Shown here: positions 23,578 to 34,662 of the stretch, in pieces
Numbering within the stretch: the first letter of the stretch is position 1
Layout of the letters: each line of letters opens with the position of its first letter
NCBI GenBank assembly: GCA_030844895.1
Contig: CM061223.1
Location: 17,123,994-17,187,993, forward strand
Length of the DNA stretch: 64,000 bases
Reading direction: 5' to 3'
Source of the DNA: Ambrosia x helenae
Lineage: Eukaryota > Streptophyta > Magnoliopsida > Asterales > Asteraceae
Program-made: the position numbers and the translations under genes
The notes under the pieces: generated by a model
The model's input: the letters and a program-made list of their open reading frames with translations, nothing else
Database searches by the model: none
Told to the model about the DNA's origin: nothing

Positions 23578-23839
23578 GCTTGGGCAATTAATGCCCTAGT
23601 ACTCTGTGAAAATGTGCCGCACGTCCGATCAGTCATGGGGTGACACGTAGGATAGAGGGACGGGACAAACGGTTGAAACGAGAGCAGGCCCCACCACTTT
23701 CTGAAAAAGAGAACCGTCAGGCGACTTTTCGTCTCACTAAACCGTCCCCTCAACTGACAACTTTGACCGCATTGATGTAAAAATTAATTACTAACGTGCG
23801 CCTCAGCGCCCCCCGCAAGGCTACAGCGCACGCGGCGCA

Positions 23840-24507
23840 TGTCAAACAAAAAGATCACACATTACCCCCACAAACGAAGACCGATAATTACCAACTCACC
23901 GAGTCCAGTGTCCCGCATGCTCCACATTCAAAACACTAGACTAGGGGGACTTGAAGAGATATGTACCCGCGCGTGCACACGACCCCACATCTCCACACGC
24001 GTCAGCAGAAGCGATGATCACAGCTTCTAGAAGCCTGTGCACGATTCCTAGTACATGCCAGCTCTGACCCGATAAGGAAAATGATATGCAGCCAATCAGA
24101 GGTCATTATTCCCTGCTCCATGATCAATTGCAGGTACGATGTACATAAATGACAGAAAGGACGATTGCAAGACACGTGCACCTATCACAGGAAGACAACG
24201 CCTGAGCTCCAACGGTTGACAAACGTGTGGGACCTGTGTAGGATAACTGTCATTCTCAATTCGACCAATCACAGGACGGCCCAGAAGCCTATAAATACCC
24301 CTTCTCCCTAAGGAGAAGGAGTCATTCGGTCTTACACACATATATACTTAGAGAATTCTGTGATAATAGTTGTGAAAGATAGATTATAGACGAAACATTG
24401 TAACAATTTGTATTTGAGTATTTGTAATCGTCCAATCACTACCAATGAAATAATATTTTAACTGTGCTTGTCTATTTAGATTGTTATATTGGTGTTTCTT
24501 TATAACA
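23840..24507 (+). repeat. LTR-like remnant with TATA box and polyadenylation-like signal
   Basis: TATAAATA at 24290-24297 is followed by a short hairpin-forming stretch (CTCCCTAAGGAGAAGG) and an A/T-rich part with AATGAAATAAT near 24440. It ends TTATAACA at 24507. The order (TATA, R, polyA signal, CA end) fits an LTR on the plus strand. The left border is a guess (TGTCAAAC at 23840) and no target duplication was found. Confidence 0.4.
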
Positions 24508-25560
24508 TATATCGGCAATCCCAATGTGGTCTAGTAGTCGTAAACAAAAAAAAAGTAAAAAAACATTTAACATAAATTTACATATCGTATTATCAGCTTG
24601 TAAATATCTAAATAAGATGGGCACGTTCCTTTCAAAGCTTTTCGTTAAAAAGATGAGATAATATTTTATTATTTATGCATTAAATTCTAATTAAGATGGG
24701 CACGTTCCTTTCACTTGTATATTTTCAACAAAAAAGCAATACATTACTTACCATGCATCAACGATCATTGTTATATTTATCAGCGTGCCAAACGTGTGCA
24801 TCATAAACAATATCAATGTTAATATCATCTATATTGTTATAATATAACAAGTTTGATGATTATTAATAAAAATCATATTTAAAAAAAGTTAATATATCGC
24901 AAATGTAAATTGTGTACGTGCCAGAAGTTTTTATTCACGTGCTGCTAGCTTTACCTTCTACAAAGCACTAAAAAAATCTTTTTTTCCAACCCGAAGACAC
25001 ATCGTTGGGACAAGGTTGTGCGGCGAAATCGATCTAGGAGGGAAAGCATGGCGCCATAGCGAAAACTTTCACCGAAACTAGATGAATTTTCCGATGACAA
25101 TGGTGGAACAGCGTTTTGTATGTTTTTGTATTTTTTATTTATATGCAAATGTTTTGTATTTTTTTATTTATATGTATTATATAAGTATTTGTTTGTGTGT
25201 GTAGTATGTATATATATGTTAGTAACACGAACACTACTCGTTTGACCCGTTTTACCTGAAATCATATGTGTATGTGTATATGTATATGCATATGTGTGTG
25301 TAGATTTGAATAAAAATCTTATATGTGTATGTTTGTATATGTATTTTAATTTACATGTATTTGTATGTCCATTTTAGTGTTTTACTACATTAAAATCCTA
25401 GAACCATTTCCATGTGGTTGACTGTACAAAGCAACATATATATCTATACATGGATTAAAGAAAAACCATGCCTTAGGTTGCAAGCTTTGGAAAGGTTCAT
25501 ATCCAAGAATCTATTCTATCTATATAATAATTGAGGTCACTTGGGTTGAATCAAGGCCTC
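24508..25560. other. AT-rich intergenic stretch
   Basis: No gene is recognised. A 22-base phrase (AAGATGGGCACGTTCCTTTC and flanks) occurs twice, near 24615 and 24694. 25190-25370 is rich in TATG/TGTG. The minus-strand frame at 24951-25148 has no recognisable domain. Confidence 0.6.
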
Positions 25561-25610
25561 AGAAAGGGCCTTTATGATCCAACAACTAATATGGAGCTCC
25601 AAATTATGAC

Positions 25611-25618
25611 TATAAAAA
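25611..25618 (+). promoter_or_regulatory. TATA box of the candidate B3 gene
   Basis: TATAAAAA is followed by a strongly CT-rich leader (25620-25720), as in many plant promoters. About 120 bases on, TTAAAG|GTAAAC is a good splice donor in the leader. Confidence 0.5.
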
Positions 25619-25745
25619 CCTTTTTCTTTTATTTTTTTTTCATTCTCCATATCAAAACTCTCCTATTCTTCCTAATTCCTAACAAATCTTTCAATCTTTC
25701 TTCTTCACCTTGCATCATTTGTTGATTATCCACAACTGATTAAAG

Positions 25746-26416
25746 GTAAACATCCATACTACTCTTCTAATGTTGATTCCTATTATTATTTTGATTTTTT
25801 TTATTGTTAACATTATTAAGAACAAATCAAACCGAATGAAAATTCTTATTCTTTTACGTGGAAATCATTCTTCTTAAACACATGTTCTAATGAAACGGAT
25901 TTGTGATAAACGGATTTGTGATAAACACATATTCAATCGGATTTATTATAAAGTGATAAAAAGATACTATCAAATCCTATTGTTATTTTTTTTTATTCTT
26001 TTTAAGATTTCCTAATCTAATAACCATTTGAAATCATTCTGGTGTTTATCACATGTTCTAATGAAACGGATTTGTGATAAACATATATTCAATCGGATTT
26101 GTGATAAAGGGATAATAAAGATACTATAGATTCCTATTGTTACTTTTTTTTTATTCTTTTTAATATTTCATAATCTAATTACCATTTGAAATCATTCTTG
26201 TGTTTATCACATGTTCTAATGAAATGGATTTGTGATGAACGTATTTGTGATAAACACATATTCAATCGGATTTGTGATAAAGGGATAATAAGGATTACAT
26301 TCAATCAGATTTATGTTAATTTTATTATTGTCATCACGGTTTTTTAGACATATATTGAATCGGATTTACTATTCGATCGGATTTAGTAATGCTATATTTT
26401 AACATTTGAAAAACAG
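25746..26416 (+). other. Probable 5'-UTR intron with a three-copy repeat
   Basis: The donor is at 25746 and the acceptor AAACAG|GATTTG ends at 26416; the ATG follows at 26445. Inside, a unit beginning GAAATCATTCT recurs at 25861, 26030 and 26188 (158-169 bases apart) and carries CGGATTTGTGATAAAC several times. Confidence 0.5.
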
Positions 26417-26444
26417 GATTTGATCCGAAGACACAAACTCTATT

Positions 26445-26690
26445 ATGTCTTATCATAATGGTTCTCAATTCTTCAAGGTATTGCATGACCCTTCGGCAAC
26501 AGTTTTGGTATATTTGTTATTTTCATGTACATATGCCTATTTAATTTTCAAAAATGATTCTTTGTTTTTTAATGTTGTTTTTAACGTGTCAATCCAGACT
26601 GTGCTGAAGGCCATGAACAAATTTTTATTGTCTAAAAACATACATAACAGGGACGTTACAGTTACCACATACGAAGGACAATCTTGGTTG
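26445..26690 (+). CDS. Candidate B3-domain (REM-like) protein, first coding exons
   Basis: Exon 26445-26507 encodes MSYHNGSQFFKVLHDPSATV plus Leu. A 90-base T-rich intron (26508-26597; GTATAT...AATCCAG) follows. Exon 26598-26690 encodes TVLKAMNKFLLSKNIHNRDV and then a TVTTYEGQSWL end before GTACGA. FFKV, a P/F-type helix region and DVTV...G.SWLV fit the first half of a plant B3 DNA-binding domain. The second half would be supplied by the exon-like blocks at 27838 and 28880. The promoter and leader intron upstream support a host gene. The B3 assignment rests on motif memory only. The gene is incomplete here because of the repeats and the gap. Confidence 0.42.
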
Positions 26691-27836
26691 GTACGATTTT
26701 TAATGTTTTTAATGTAATTTATTTGAATTACTATTTTTCGAATTTATGTTTAATATTATTGTAATAATTGACTGTTTTTCAAAAAAAAAATTAATCACAT
26801 TTATTTATATTACTGTTTTCGAAATTATTTTAATATTATTGTAATATTAGACCGAATTTAATGTCATCAATTCTGAATTATTGTTATTTATTTACATTAA
26901 TAATAATTAACCGAATTTAATGTCATTTAATCTGAAATTTGAATGTGAATTATTGTTATTTGTTTACATTAATAAAAATTGACCGAATTTAATGTTATTT
27001 ATTACTATCTTTTAATAATTGACCGAATTTATATTAATATTAATATGAATTTCAATTTACCATAAGAAGCATCATTTATTTTTTTATTATGAATGATTGA
27101 TTATTAATCAATTTAACCTTCATTTATGAACGAAATAACTTTCATTTATTTTTAATATTACGATTTTAGTTTTACTATTTGTAATAATAGTATTGTTGAC
27201 CGAATATATTACTAATACTAATTGACATTAATAATAATTGACCGAATTGAATGTTATTTATTAAATTTTTTAATCTCATTTATTTATATTAATATTATTA
27301 CGAAATTATGTTTAAACTATCTTTATGAATTATTATTGGTCTTGCATGCAATTAATAGGATCTATTTTGTTTTTCAATGTTATTTAGTATGAGTTTTAAT
27401 GACATTAATTATAATTGACCGAATTTAGGGTTATATATTATGATTTTTAAGCTCATTTATTTATTATTGACCGAATTAAATTACAAATATATTACTAATA
27501 CTAAAACTAATATTACGAATTATTATTGGTCTTGTCTGCAATTAATAGAATTTATTCATTTTTTAATGTTATTCAGTATGAGTTTTAATGACATTAATAA
27601 TAATTGACCGAATTTAGTGATATATATTACGATTTTTAAGCTCATTTGTTTATTATTGACCGAATTGACCGAACTAATTACGAATATATTACTAATACTA
27701 AAACTAATATTACGATTTTTAATTTTAATCCCATTTATATCTTATTGACCGAATTAAAATTTTCTATTACTATTTTTACGAATATATTATTAATTACTAA
27801 TACTAACTAATACTAATACTAATATTACGATTTTAG
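26691..27836. repeat. AT-rich repeated sequence, candidate intron
   Basis: Variants of ATTGACCGAATTTAATGTTATTTATTA recur with no fixed period (for example near 26890, 26983, 27238, 27415 and 27605). A 190-base local duplication starts at 27327 and 27517 (GAATTATTATTGGTCTTG). I see no coding signal. This would be an intron of the B3 candidate if that gene is real. Confidence 0.6.
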
Positions 27837-27837
27837 T

Positions 27838-27955
27838 TTGCTTCAATTAGAAGTTATTTCCATTGGCGAATATTATGTCTTTAAATGGTGTTCAATCCAA
27901 CACAGGCTGTTTGTTACAAAGGTTCCAACACAAGAAGTCAATGATTTTCAAATTA
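27838..27955 (+). pseudogene. Exon-like block A, possible second half of the B3 domain
   Basis: After an acceptor-like TACGATTTTAG, the frame reads LLQLEVISIGEYYVFKWC and then FVTKV. This resembles the LEVGDxxVFKW...F end of B3 domains. It stays open for about 40 codons within very AT-rich repeats. Its near-copy lies 1042 bases downstream. Confidence 0.35.
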
Positions 27956-28879
27956 AAATTACGATTTTTTATGTTTGTAATGTAATTTATTTGAATTATT
28001 GATTACGATTTTGTGGTTATTTATTAAGATTTATAATCTCATTTATTTATATTACTATGTTTACGAATTATGATTAGTCTTGATTGCAATCAATAAGATT
28101 TATTCATTTTTACTGTTATTTATTTAGATGTTTAATATTATTTATTGACATTAATAATAATTGACCGAATTTAATGTTATTTATTAAAATTATTAATCTC
28201 ATTTATTTATATTACTTTTTTCGAATTTATGTTTAATAAGATTTAATTATTTTTAATGTATTTTTAGTATGTTAGAATTAATGTTATTTATTGACATTAA
28301 TAATAATTGACCGAGTTGAATGTTATTTATTATGATTTTTAATCTCATTTATTTATATTAATATTACTACGAAATTATGTTTAATATATTTTTATGAAAT
28401 TATGTTTAATCTGTTTTTATGAAATTATGTTTAATATTATTTATATTACTATTCATTCGAATTATTATTTGTCTTGCCTGCAATTAAAAGGATTTATTTA
28501 TTTTTAATTGATATTTATTATGAGTTTTAATGACATTAATAATAGTTGACCGAATTTAATGTTATATATTACGATTTTTAAGCTCATTTATTTATTATTG
28601 ACCGGATTGACCGAATTAATTTACGAATATATTACTAATACTAATACTAATACCAATACTAATACTAATATTACGATTTTTAATTTTAATCTGATTTATT
28701 TATTATTGACCGAATTAAATTATGAATATATTACTAATACTAAAACTAATATTACGATTTTTTAATTTTAATCTCATTTATATCTTATTGACCGAATTAA
28801 AATTTTCTATTACTATTTTTATGAATATATTACTAATTACTAATACTAACTAATACTAATACTAATGTTACAAATTTAG

Positions 28880-28996
28880 TTTGCTTCAATTAGAAGATAT
28901 TTCTATTGGCAAATATTGTGTCTTTAAATGGTGTTCAATCCAGCACTGGCTGTTTGTTACAAAGGTTCACCACAAGAAGTCATTGATTTTCAAATT
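28880..28996 (+). pseudogene. Exon-like block B, duplicate of block A
   Basis: It has the same frame and acceptor position as block A: LLQLEDISIGKYCVFKWC and then LFVTKV. Differences from block A are mostly substitutions, then a one-base change near the end shifts the frame. It is part of the roughly 1.04 kb tandem duplication. Confidence 0.35.
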
Positions 28997-29575
28997 AAAA
29001 TTTGCGATTTTTTATGTTTGTAATGTAATTTATTTGAATTATTGATTACGATTTTGAGGTTATTTATTAAGATTTATAATCTCATTTATTTATAATAGTA
29101 TGTTTACGAATTATGATTAGTCTTGATTGCAATTAATAAGATTTATTCATTTTTACTGTTATTTATTAAGATGTTTAATATTATTTATTGACATTAATAA
29201 TTAACCGAATTTAATGTTATTTATTAAAATTATTAATCTCATTTATTTATATTACTTTTTTCGAGTTTATGTTTAATAAGATTTAATTATTTTTAATATA
29301 TTTTTAGTATGTTAGAATTAATGTTATTGACATTAATAATAATTGACCAAGTTAAATGTTATTTATTATGATTTTTTAATCTCATTTATTTATATTTATA
29401 TTACTACGAAATTATGTTTAATATGTCTTTATGAAATTATGTTTAATATAATTTATATTACTGTTCGTTCGAATTATTATTGGTCTTGCCTGTAATTAAT
29501 AGGATTTATTTATTTTTTAATGATATTTATTATGAGTTTTAATGACATTAATATAGTTGACCGAATTTAATGTAT

Positions 29576-29675
29576 NNNNNNNNNNNNNNNNNNNNNNNNN
29601 NNNNNNNNNNNNNNNNNNNNNNNNNNNNNNNNNNNNNNNNNNNNNNNNNNNNNNNNNNNNNNNNNNNNNNNNNNN
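29576..29675. other. Assembly gap (100 N)
   Basis: Exactly 100 N, the usual convention for a gap of unknown size. It lies inside the tandem repeat. Confidence 0.99.
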
Positions 29676-29822
29676 AACTAAAATCTAGAGCCCATTGAAA
29701 ACTCATTTAAAACTCAAAAACTTATTAGCCCATTTATAATCCCAAACTTATTTACAACTCAAACTTAAGGTTTAATGGACATATTTTTTTAATGGCTTGA
29801 GGATGACACTTAAAGCTTTACC

Positions 29823-29994
29823 TGAGTTAACTTAATGAGAGAAAGGAAAGGAAATGAAAGGAAAAGTAGGCAAAATCCTTTATTTAGTTTTCTTTTTCCG
29901 ATTTGAAAGGAAACGGAAGGAAAGAATATTTTATCCTTTCTTTTCCTTTCCTTCGGTTCTTTTCATTTCTTTTTCCTCCTTAAGTTAACTCGGG
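29823..29994. mobile_element. Small foldback MITE-like element
   Basis: The left end GAGTTAACTTAATGAGAGAAAGG and the right end, reverse complemented GAGTTAACTTAAGGAGG, pair, and the purine-rich left half pairs with the pyrimidine-rich right half over most of 170 bases. No clear target duplication was found. Confidence 0.5.
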
Positions 29995-31146
29995 AACACA
30001 GTGTTAGGGACGCCACTCCTAAGCCAATCCAAACCTCCGACTCACATCTCACTTTTATATAATAAATATATACAGAAATAATGTTTGTGTGTGTGAGCAC
30101 TCCTTATATCCGGACATCTGGTGCACCGGACGGATACAACCACCTCACCTCCTCCATGCAACAACCTATCTGATTTCCATATATCAATCAACCGGATCCC
30201 ATCCAGTTGCTCGCCTTGAAGATACTGTAAGATAGAGAGTTTAAGATATAAAGTTTTAAAGATCATATTACCATCGTTTGTCAACCCAAATGCAGTATTT
30301 ATTAGAGTTTCTGTAGTAAGTTTTCCACCAATACACTTTCCAGTAACATCACCAGTAGCTTCTTGGAGTTCCTCTACAGTATTATCATTAAAAAATATGA
30401 GTACATATATATAACCTTTTACATTTTGCATGGAAAAAACATATGTGCTTAGCATCAATGTTTATGGTGACTACCTGTAGATCTTATGAGGAGGAGTGCA
30501 AGTGAAGGGGTAGCTCGAAAACCCGGGTGATCCCAGAGTCCATTTCCAGAGACATTGGAGGAAACTCGATCATCAATGCGATAAACAACTCGTTTTTGAC
30601 TCGGGTACCATATCATGTCCGCAAACTCATGTTGTCTTCCGAAAGTGGCGACTTGATCAGATAAGTCCGTATCGTTTTTGGTTAGGAAGGTAACAGATCT
30701 CTTGAACATGGGTTGTAACTTTAATGTCACCTGTAGGTTATGAGATCAAATTAAACAATTGTATTTAAGTATGTCAAAAAGAACCTACGTTAATCACTAT
30801 TGAAAAAAGCTAAATCATGAAGAAGGTGAAATAATTTTGGATGGGCCAATTAAAAAAATCCAAGTGCACTGATCACATTTTGTTCACTAATCAATTGTTT
30901 ACTTGTAATCTTATTTTTGTTAATATTATTATAATGGACGATTGATACTGAAAATCAATGAAATCATTTATACTATACAATGAAAACAGACAGTCAACTT
31001 TCTAATGTGAAAGTGAAAACGGATGAACACGGCCATCACACATATGGTTGATAAAAAACATGCATGATGATATAGTTGGTTGATATTGACCGGTTCACTA
31101 AGTTTTCCTGTAACAAATTTTCATGCATAGTTATTTAAAATTAAAA

Positions 31147-31541
31147 GGGATAATTACTAAAAGAGATGGTTAACCAACAAAATTTGCCAAATAAACACCT
31201 GATGCGTCTAAACATTAGGGACCAGCCACTGTTTTGCGTCTACCAATCAAATGATTACACGTATAAAGTCTTTAGAGACTTTAATTTTTAATGTCCCTGC
31301 GTCTAAACTTAATTTATTCGCGAGGCTGTTATTTAGACGCAACGGTTAGCCTCTCTTTGCGTCTAAAGAAAAGGTTAGCCCCCTAATTTGCGTCTAAATA
31401 ACAGTCTCGCGTCTGAAGACTTTACACATGTAATCTTCTAATTGGTAGACGCAATGAGTGGTTGGTCCCTAATGTTTAGACGTGTAAGTTGTTTATTTTG
31501 ACAAATTTGGTTGGTCAGCTGTCTATTTTAGTAATTATCCC
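31147..31541. mobile_element. Foldback MITE in GULLO intron 1
   Basis: The ends GGGATAATTACTAAAA and TTTTAGTAATTATCCC are inverted, and the inner halves also pair over most of 395 bases (for example GCGTCTAAATAACAGTCTCG against 31316-31345). GCGTCTA or its complement occurs about eight times. The flanks AAATTAAAA and AAAATAAAA might be a 9-bp target duplication with one mismatch, which would suggest a Mutator-type MITE, but they are low-complexity. Confidence 0.8.
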
Positions 31542-31560
31542 AAAATAAAATAAAATGGGT

Positions 31561-31774
31561 ACAAAACCGACTAATAAGCTGATTTGATACGACCAAAATG
31601 TAATAAGCTGATTTGCTGGGGTTGTCTGCGGTTTGTCTTTTTGGTTTTTTGTCTTTCGGTTGTTTGTTTTTGTTTTTTCGGATTGTTGTGTTCGGAGTTC
31701 TTGCTAGCGTCCTGCTAGTGCGTTTTAATAAGAGTTTTGTTTGCCGTTCAAAAAAAAACAAAACCGACTAATAA
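31561..31774 (+). mobile_element. 5'-truncated LINE 3' end or SINE with 17-bp TSD
   Basis: ACAAAACCGACTAATAA occurs exactly at 31561-31577 and 31758-31774. The 180 bases between them end in TTTGCCGTTC and a run of A directly before the second copy. A long target duplication with a 3' A-tail is the signature of target-primed retrotransposition. The second TSD copy stops four bases short of the GULLO exon 1 splice donor (31778-31779). Confidence 0.82.
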
Positions 31775-32565
31775 TGTACCTGAGAAATGACTCCAAGTAC
31801 CCCAAGAGAAAGCTTAGCTGCCATCATCTCACCATCAAGCTCACCATTTTCTTCTAGTGTTCTCACTGTAGCATAACCATCTTCTTGGCTTCCTGGTGTA
31901 ACAATCCGCATTTGAACCAGATGATCATGAATCGCACTACCATTGCCCCAAAGGGTGCTACCATGTGCACCTGTGCCTAAAAGACCACCGATCGTCAAGC
32001 CCAACCAATAAGGAGTGTAAGGTAAAGCCAACCCACTTTTAGCTGCTTCATCAATGAGTTGCATCATTGTTACACCACTCTCTACGGTAACAAGCATTGT
32101 TTCTTTATCTATCTTAATAATATTGTTAAGATTCTCGGTACTAATAATGAGCCCATCCTCACCATCGGGACAAACCAACTTTGGTATACTGTGTGAGTAA
32201 CGCGTAGCTACTCTCATCTTTCTTTTTTCTCGCGTAGCGTTTGCAACTATTGAGACAATGTCTTCTTCAGATGAAGGCCACACGGCCTCTGCTGCGTGAC
32301 AAGTGCTACGGTCTGGGAATGCACCATACGAGTTGGTAATGGTGCAGTTTTTTAAGTTGTTGGTACATTTAACGGGCTCTTCGGGGGGATTACCGTTTGC
32401 TAATATGATTATCAGTAAGAACACCCATTTGAGTAACAAAACTGATCTTGATAGCATGATGAAAACTCTGCAACGAGTAGAAAAGGGTTAACAAAGGAGA
32501 TTTATGGAACTTTATATGTGTATAAACCAATGAAATGTTGCTTATCAATATGTTTTAAGGTGAGG

Positions 32566-32573
32566 TATATATA
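32566..32573 (-). promoter_or_regulatory. TATA box of GULLO
   Basis: TATATATA lies about 110 bases upstream of the ATG at 32457. The leader has no upstream open frame of note. Confidence 0.6.
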
Positions 32574-32575
32574 GG

Positions 32576-33500
32576 AATGTCTCTCTATATTATTATGATC
32601 AACGTGTTTTATAGCTGCAATGTAAGTAATTAGGGAAGTGGTCAGAGTTAAATAACATATTAAAATGGGTTGAGTGTACAAATCGTAGTCATATATAGAT
32701 AGCTAACATGATAAATATGATCACTAAAAGATTTAAAAAATATTTAATATTTTAGTAGGCGGTAAACATTTCGTCTATATACTTTGAACACGTGATCATA
32801 TGCCAACATGTTCATCCTTTTGAGCTGGTTGTTTACCGATTAACTTTTAACCAGTTGCCAATTAATTTAAAACAATCAATATACGATCATTATCATAAAT
32901 GAGGTGGAGGTGGGACTTTTGTTAATCCGTTGATCAATAACTTAATATAAATAGGATTTGGGGTATATTATATTGGGTATTTAGAAGGTGTGTTTTTTGG
33001 ATGAGCGAACTTATATTAAAAGTGGTGTAGTAGGAAATAAACAAAAGTACAAACGATACACAATTACAAATTGATCCACGAAAACAGTACTCAGAAACAA
33101 AACAAGACTAGAAATTAACGAGAAACACATGAAAGAAAGCATGCAAAACATGATCAAAATTACAAACTAAAGGAAGAAATACAAGAACAAACTCCCAATT
33201 AATTAAGGACAAAACTGAATAAACCGTTGCATAATACTGCATGCAAAACAACCTAACCGTCATCCTTCATCATGGAATTTCAGCATACTAAGTCAATCTC
33301 ACCCTTGTAAATATCAGTTAAGAGAAAAGTATATTTTTCTTTCTCTACTGTTTTTTCATATCTTTAAATCCGCGCGAAAAGTATTACATTTTTGAAAATG
33401 GGCCTTGAATTTTCCCTCTAAAATCATTGTACAACCATTTATTCTCTATTTTTGAAACATTGTCTGAAGATAGACTAACAAAATCAAGCCACGACAAATT
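32576..33500. other. Intergenic sequence with a probable LINE 3'-end remnant
   Basis: At 32990-33240 the plus strand reads GTTTTTTGGATGAGCGAACTT and then A-rich sequence. On the minus strand this is the usual plant LINE ending (TTTAATATAAGTTCGCTCATCC, then A). No reverse transcriptase remains. The rest (32576-32985 and 33241-33500) shows nothing recognisable beyond the GULLO upstream region. Confidence 0.4.
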
Positions 33501-34031
33501 TGTTAGAAAACTTACATAGTAATCGCCGCACGCCTTTCTTACATGAAGCTCACATGCATCAGAATTTTTATACTTGCTGCAGCAAAATCTAAAAGAAACG
33601 AAATCATAGAATTTCGAAAAAGGAACCTGTTCAACAGTGCGGCGCGGTGCACTACGGACTATCCCACTTGCCTGAAAGAAACCGGAACATGGTTGCTACT
33701 CTTGAGTGTATGTGTGTTGCAAGAGTTTTTGTGTATTTTTCCATATATCTCATATATGATACAAAAGTCTCTAATATATACAAGAGGCAATGGTGGATGA
33801 AGAGTATAACATAATTAGACACTTAATGTTAGTCTTTAAAACTATAAGTGTCATAAGTTTTTCTTCAATTCACCACATGAAGAGTTATACACTTAATTTT
33901 AGTCTTAAAACTATAATAAAGTGTCATAAATAAATTAACTCTACTAAAGAGTTTTTCTTCAATAATTATAATTTCACTAAATTATAATTTCATTAACTTA
34001 AACCTCCATTCACCTTCTAAACTTTCCAACA
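33501..34031 (-). repeat. 3' LTR of a Copia element (531 bp)
   Basis: On the plus strand it runs TGTTAGAAAAC to CTTTCCAACA; on the minus strand TGTTGGAAAG to TTTTCTAACA, with the expected TG...CA ends. A purine tract follows on the outside at 34032-34043 (ATGTGGGGGAT on the minus strand), so this is the 3' LTR. Inside, two related phrases (ACACTTAATGTTAGTC... and ACACTTAATTTTAGTC...) form a partial repeat. The open frame at 33543-33800 lies wholly in the LTR and is not a gene. Confidence 0.75.
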
Positions 34032-34662
34032 ATCCCCCACATGAATGGAGATTGATCAGAACACGCATATTTCGAACAAACCCCCCATATGAATAGGAGT
34101 CATTCTAAGAAGCAACCTCATTCGATTAAATTTCAACAGTTGAGTTTTGCATACGATAGGTAGGTGTGACCCTTTGAACCTTTCGCTTATGAAACGCACT
34201 TAGCCCACTGGCTCTAAGTAGAAAGCAATGTCTTTGAACTCGTCTGCCGTTTGTGTGGACGAAAATACACTTCACACAAGACTCTCCCTAATAACGTCAA
34301 GTCCTCATTGTTGTGTCCATTATGGTCATGGACACGTGCCTGGTTCTGCGAGAGCTATTAAGTATTGTGCCCCAACAATACCCTTCGAAGCGACCCCACT
34401 TCTCTCTTACATAGGTGATCTACTGGGACTGGTTTACCTCAGTCAAATCATTAAAAGCCATAAGCTTAACCTCAACCTTGTCACTTTTTAGGAATGGACT
34501 AGGAAGCTTATTAAATTTATAGTAAGCTCCTTTCTTCGAAACGTGTGGTTTCCACTAACTCTCCCCCACAATGACCTTCGTCAGTTCATACAATTAGGTT
34601 GTCCTATTGAACTAAGATCTTGGGATCTCCAGTCAGCTGAGTTAGGTTTCCTTCGCATACAC
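34032..34662 (-). other. 3' untranslated part of the Copia element
   Basis: It lies between the end of RNase H and the 3' LTR. The polypurine tract is at the left edge. The plus-strand frame at 34228-34491 has no known domain. Nothing else is seen. Confidence 0.6.

Larger units (their letters stand above)
27530..29575. repeat. Tandem duplication, unit about 1.04 kb, running into the gap
   Basis: Long stretches at 27600-28500 match 28540-29575 with an offset of 1012-1042 bases, including the exon-like blocks and runs of ATTACTAATACTAATACTAA. The second copy is still matching where the N run begins, so more copies may be hidden or collapsed in the gap. Confidence 0.8.
30272..32457 (-). pseudogene. 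GULLO: L-gulonolactone oxidase-like gene (GULLO), exons 1-3, 3' end not found
   Basis: Exon 1 (32457-31780, 226 codons) encodes a hydrophobic secretion signal (residues about 6-20) and an FAD-binding domain with GLTIGGLLGTGAHGS (153-167), the hallmark of plant gulono/galactonolactone oxidases. Exon 2 (30730-30475) starts VTLKLQPMFKRS and contains FADMIWYPSQKRVVYRIDDR. Exon 3 (30373-30272) encodes EELQEATGDVTGKCIGGKL up to GLTNDG. Splice sites are CAG|GTACAT, CTACAG|GTGACA, CTACAG|GTAGTC, CTGTAG|AGGAAC and GATG|GTAATA, and all phases agree. That gives about 345 residues; the family is near 590. No convincing C-terminal ALO-domain exon lies in 29676-30270, where an acceptor-like TTACAG leads quickly to a stop. 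The gene is probably truncated, or continues in the gap. The product is expected in the secretory pathway, acting late in ascorbate synthesis or related sugar-lactone oxidation. Confidence 0.85.

Noticed and set aside
24951..25148. 65-codon minus-strand frame near 25 kb
   Set aside because: No promoter, splice pattern or family resemblance was seen. It is kept as intergenic.
30100..30235. Fourth GULLO exon after TTACAG at about 30235
   Set aside because: The in-phase reading ends after about 14 codons and does not resemble the family's next segment.
33543..34491. Plus-strand open frames at 33543-33800 and 34228-34491
   Set aside because: The first lies in the Copia LTR and the second in the 3' untranslated part of the same minus-strand element. 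No domain is recognisable.
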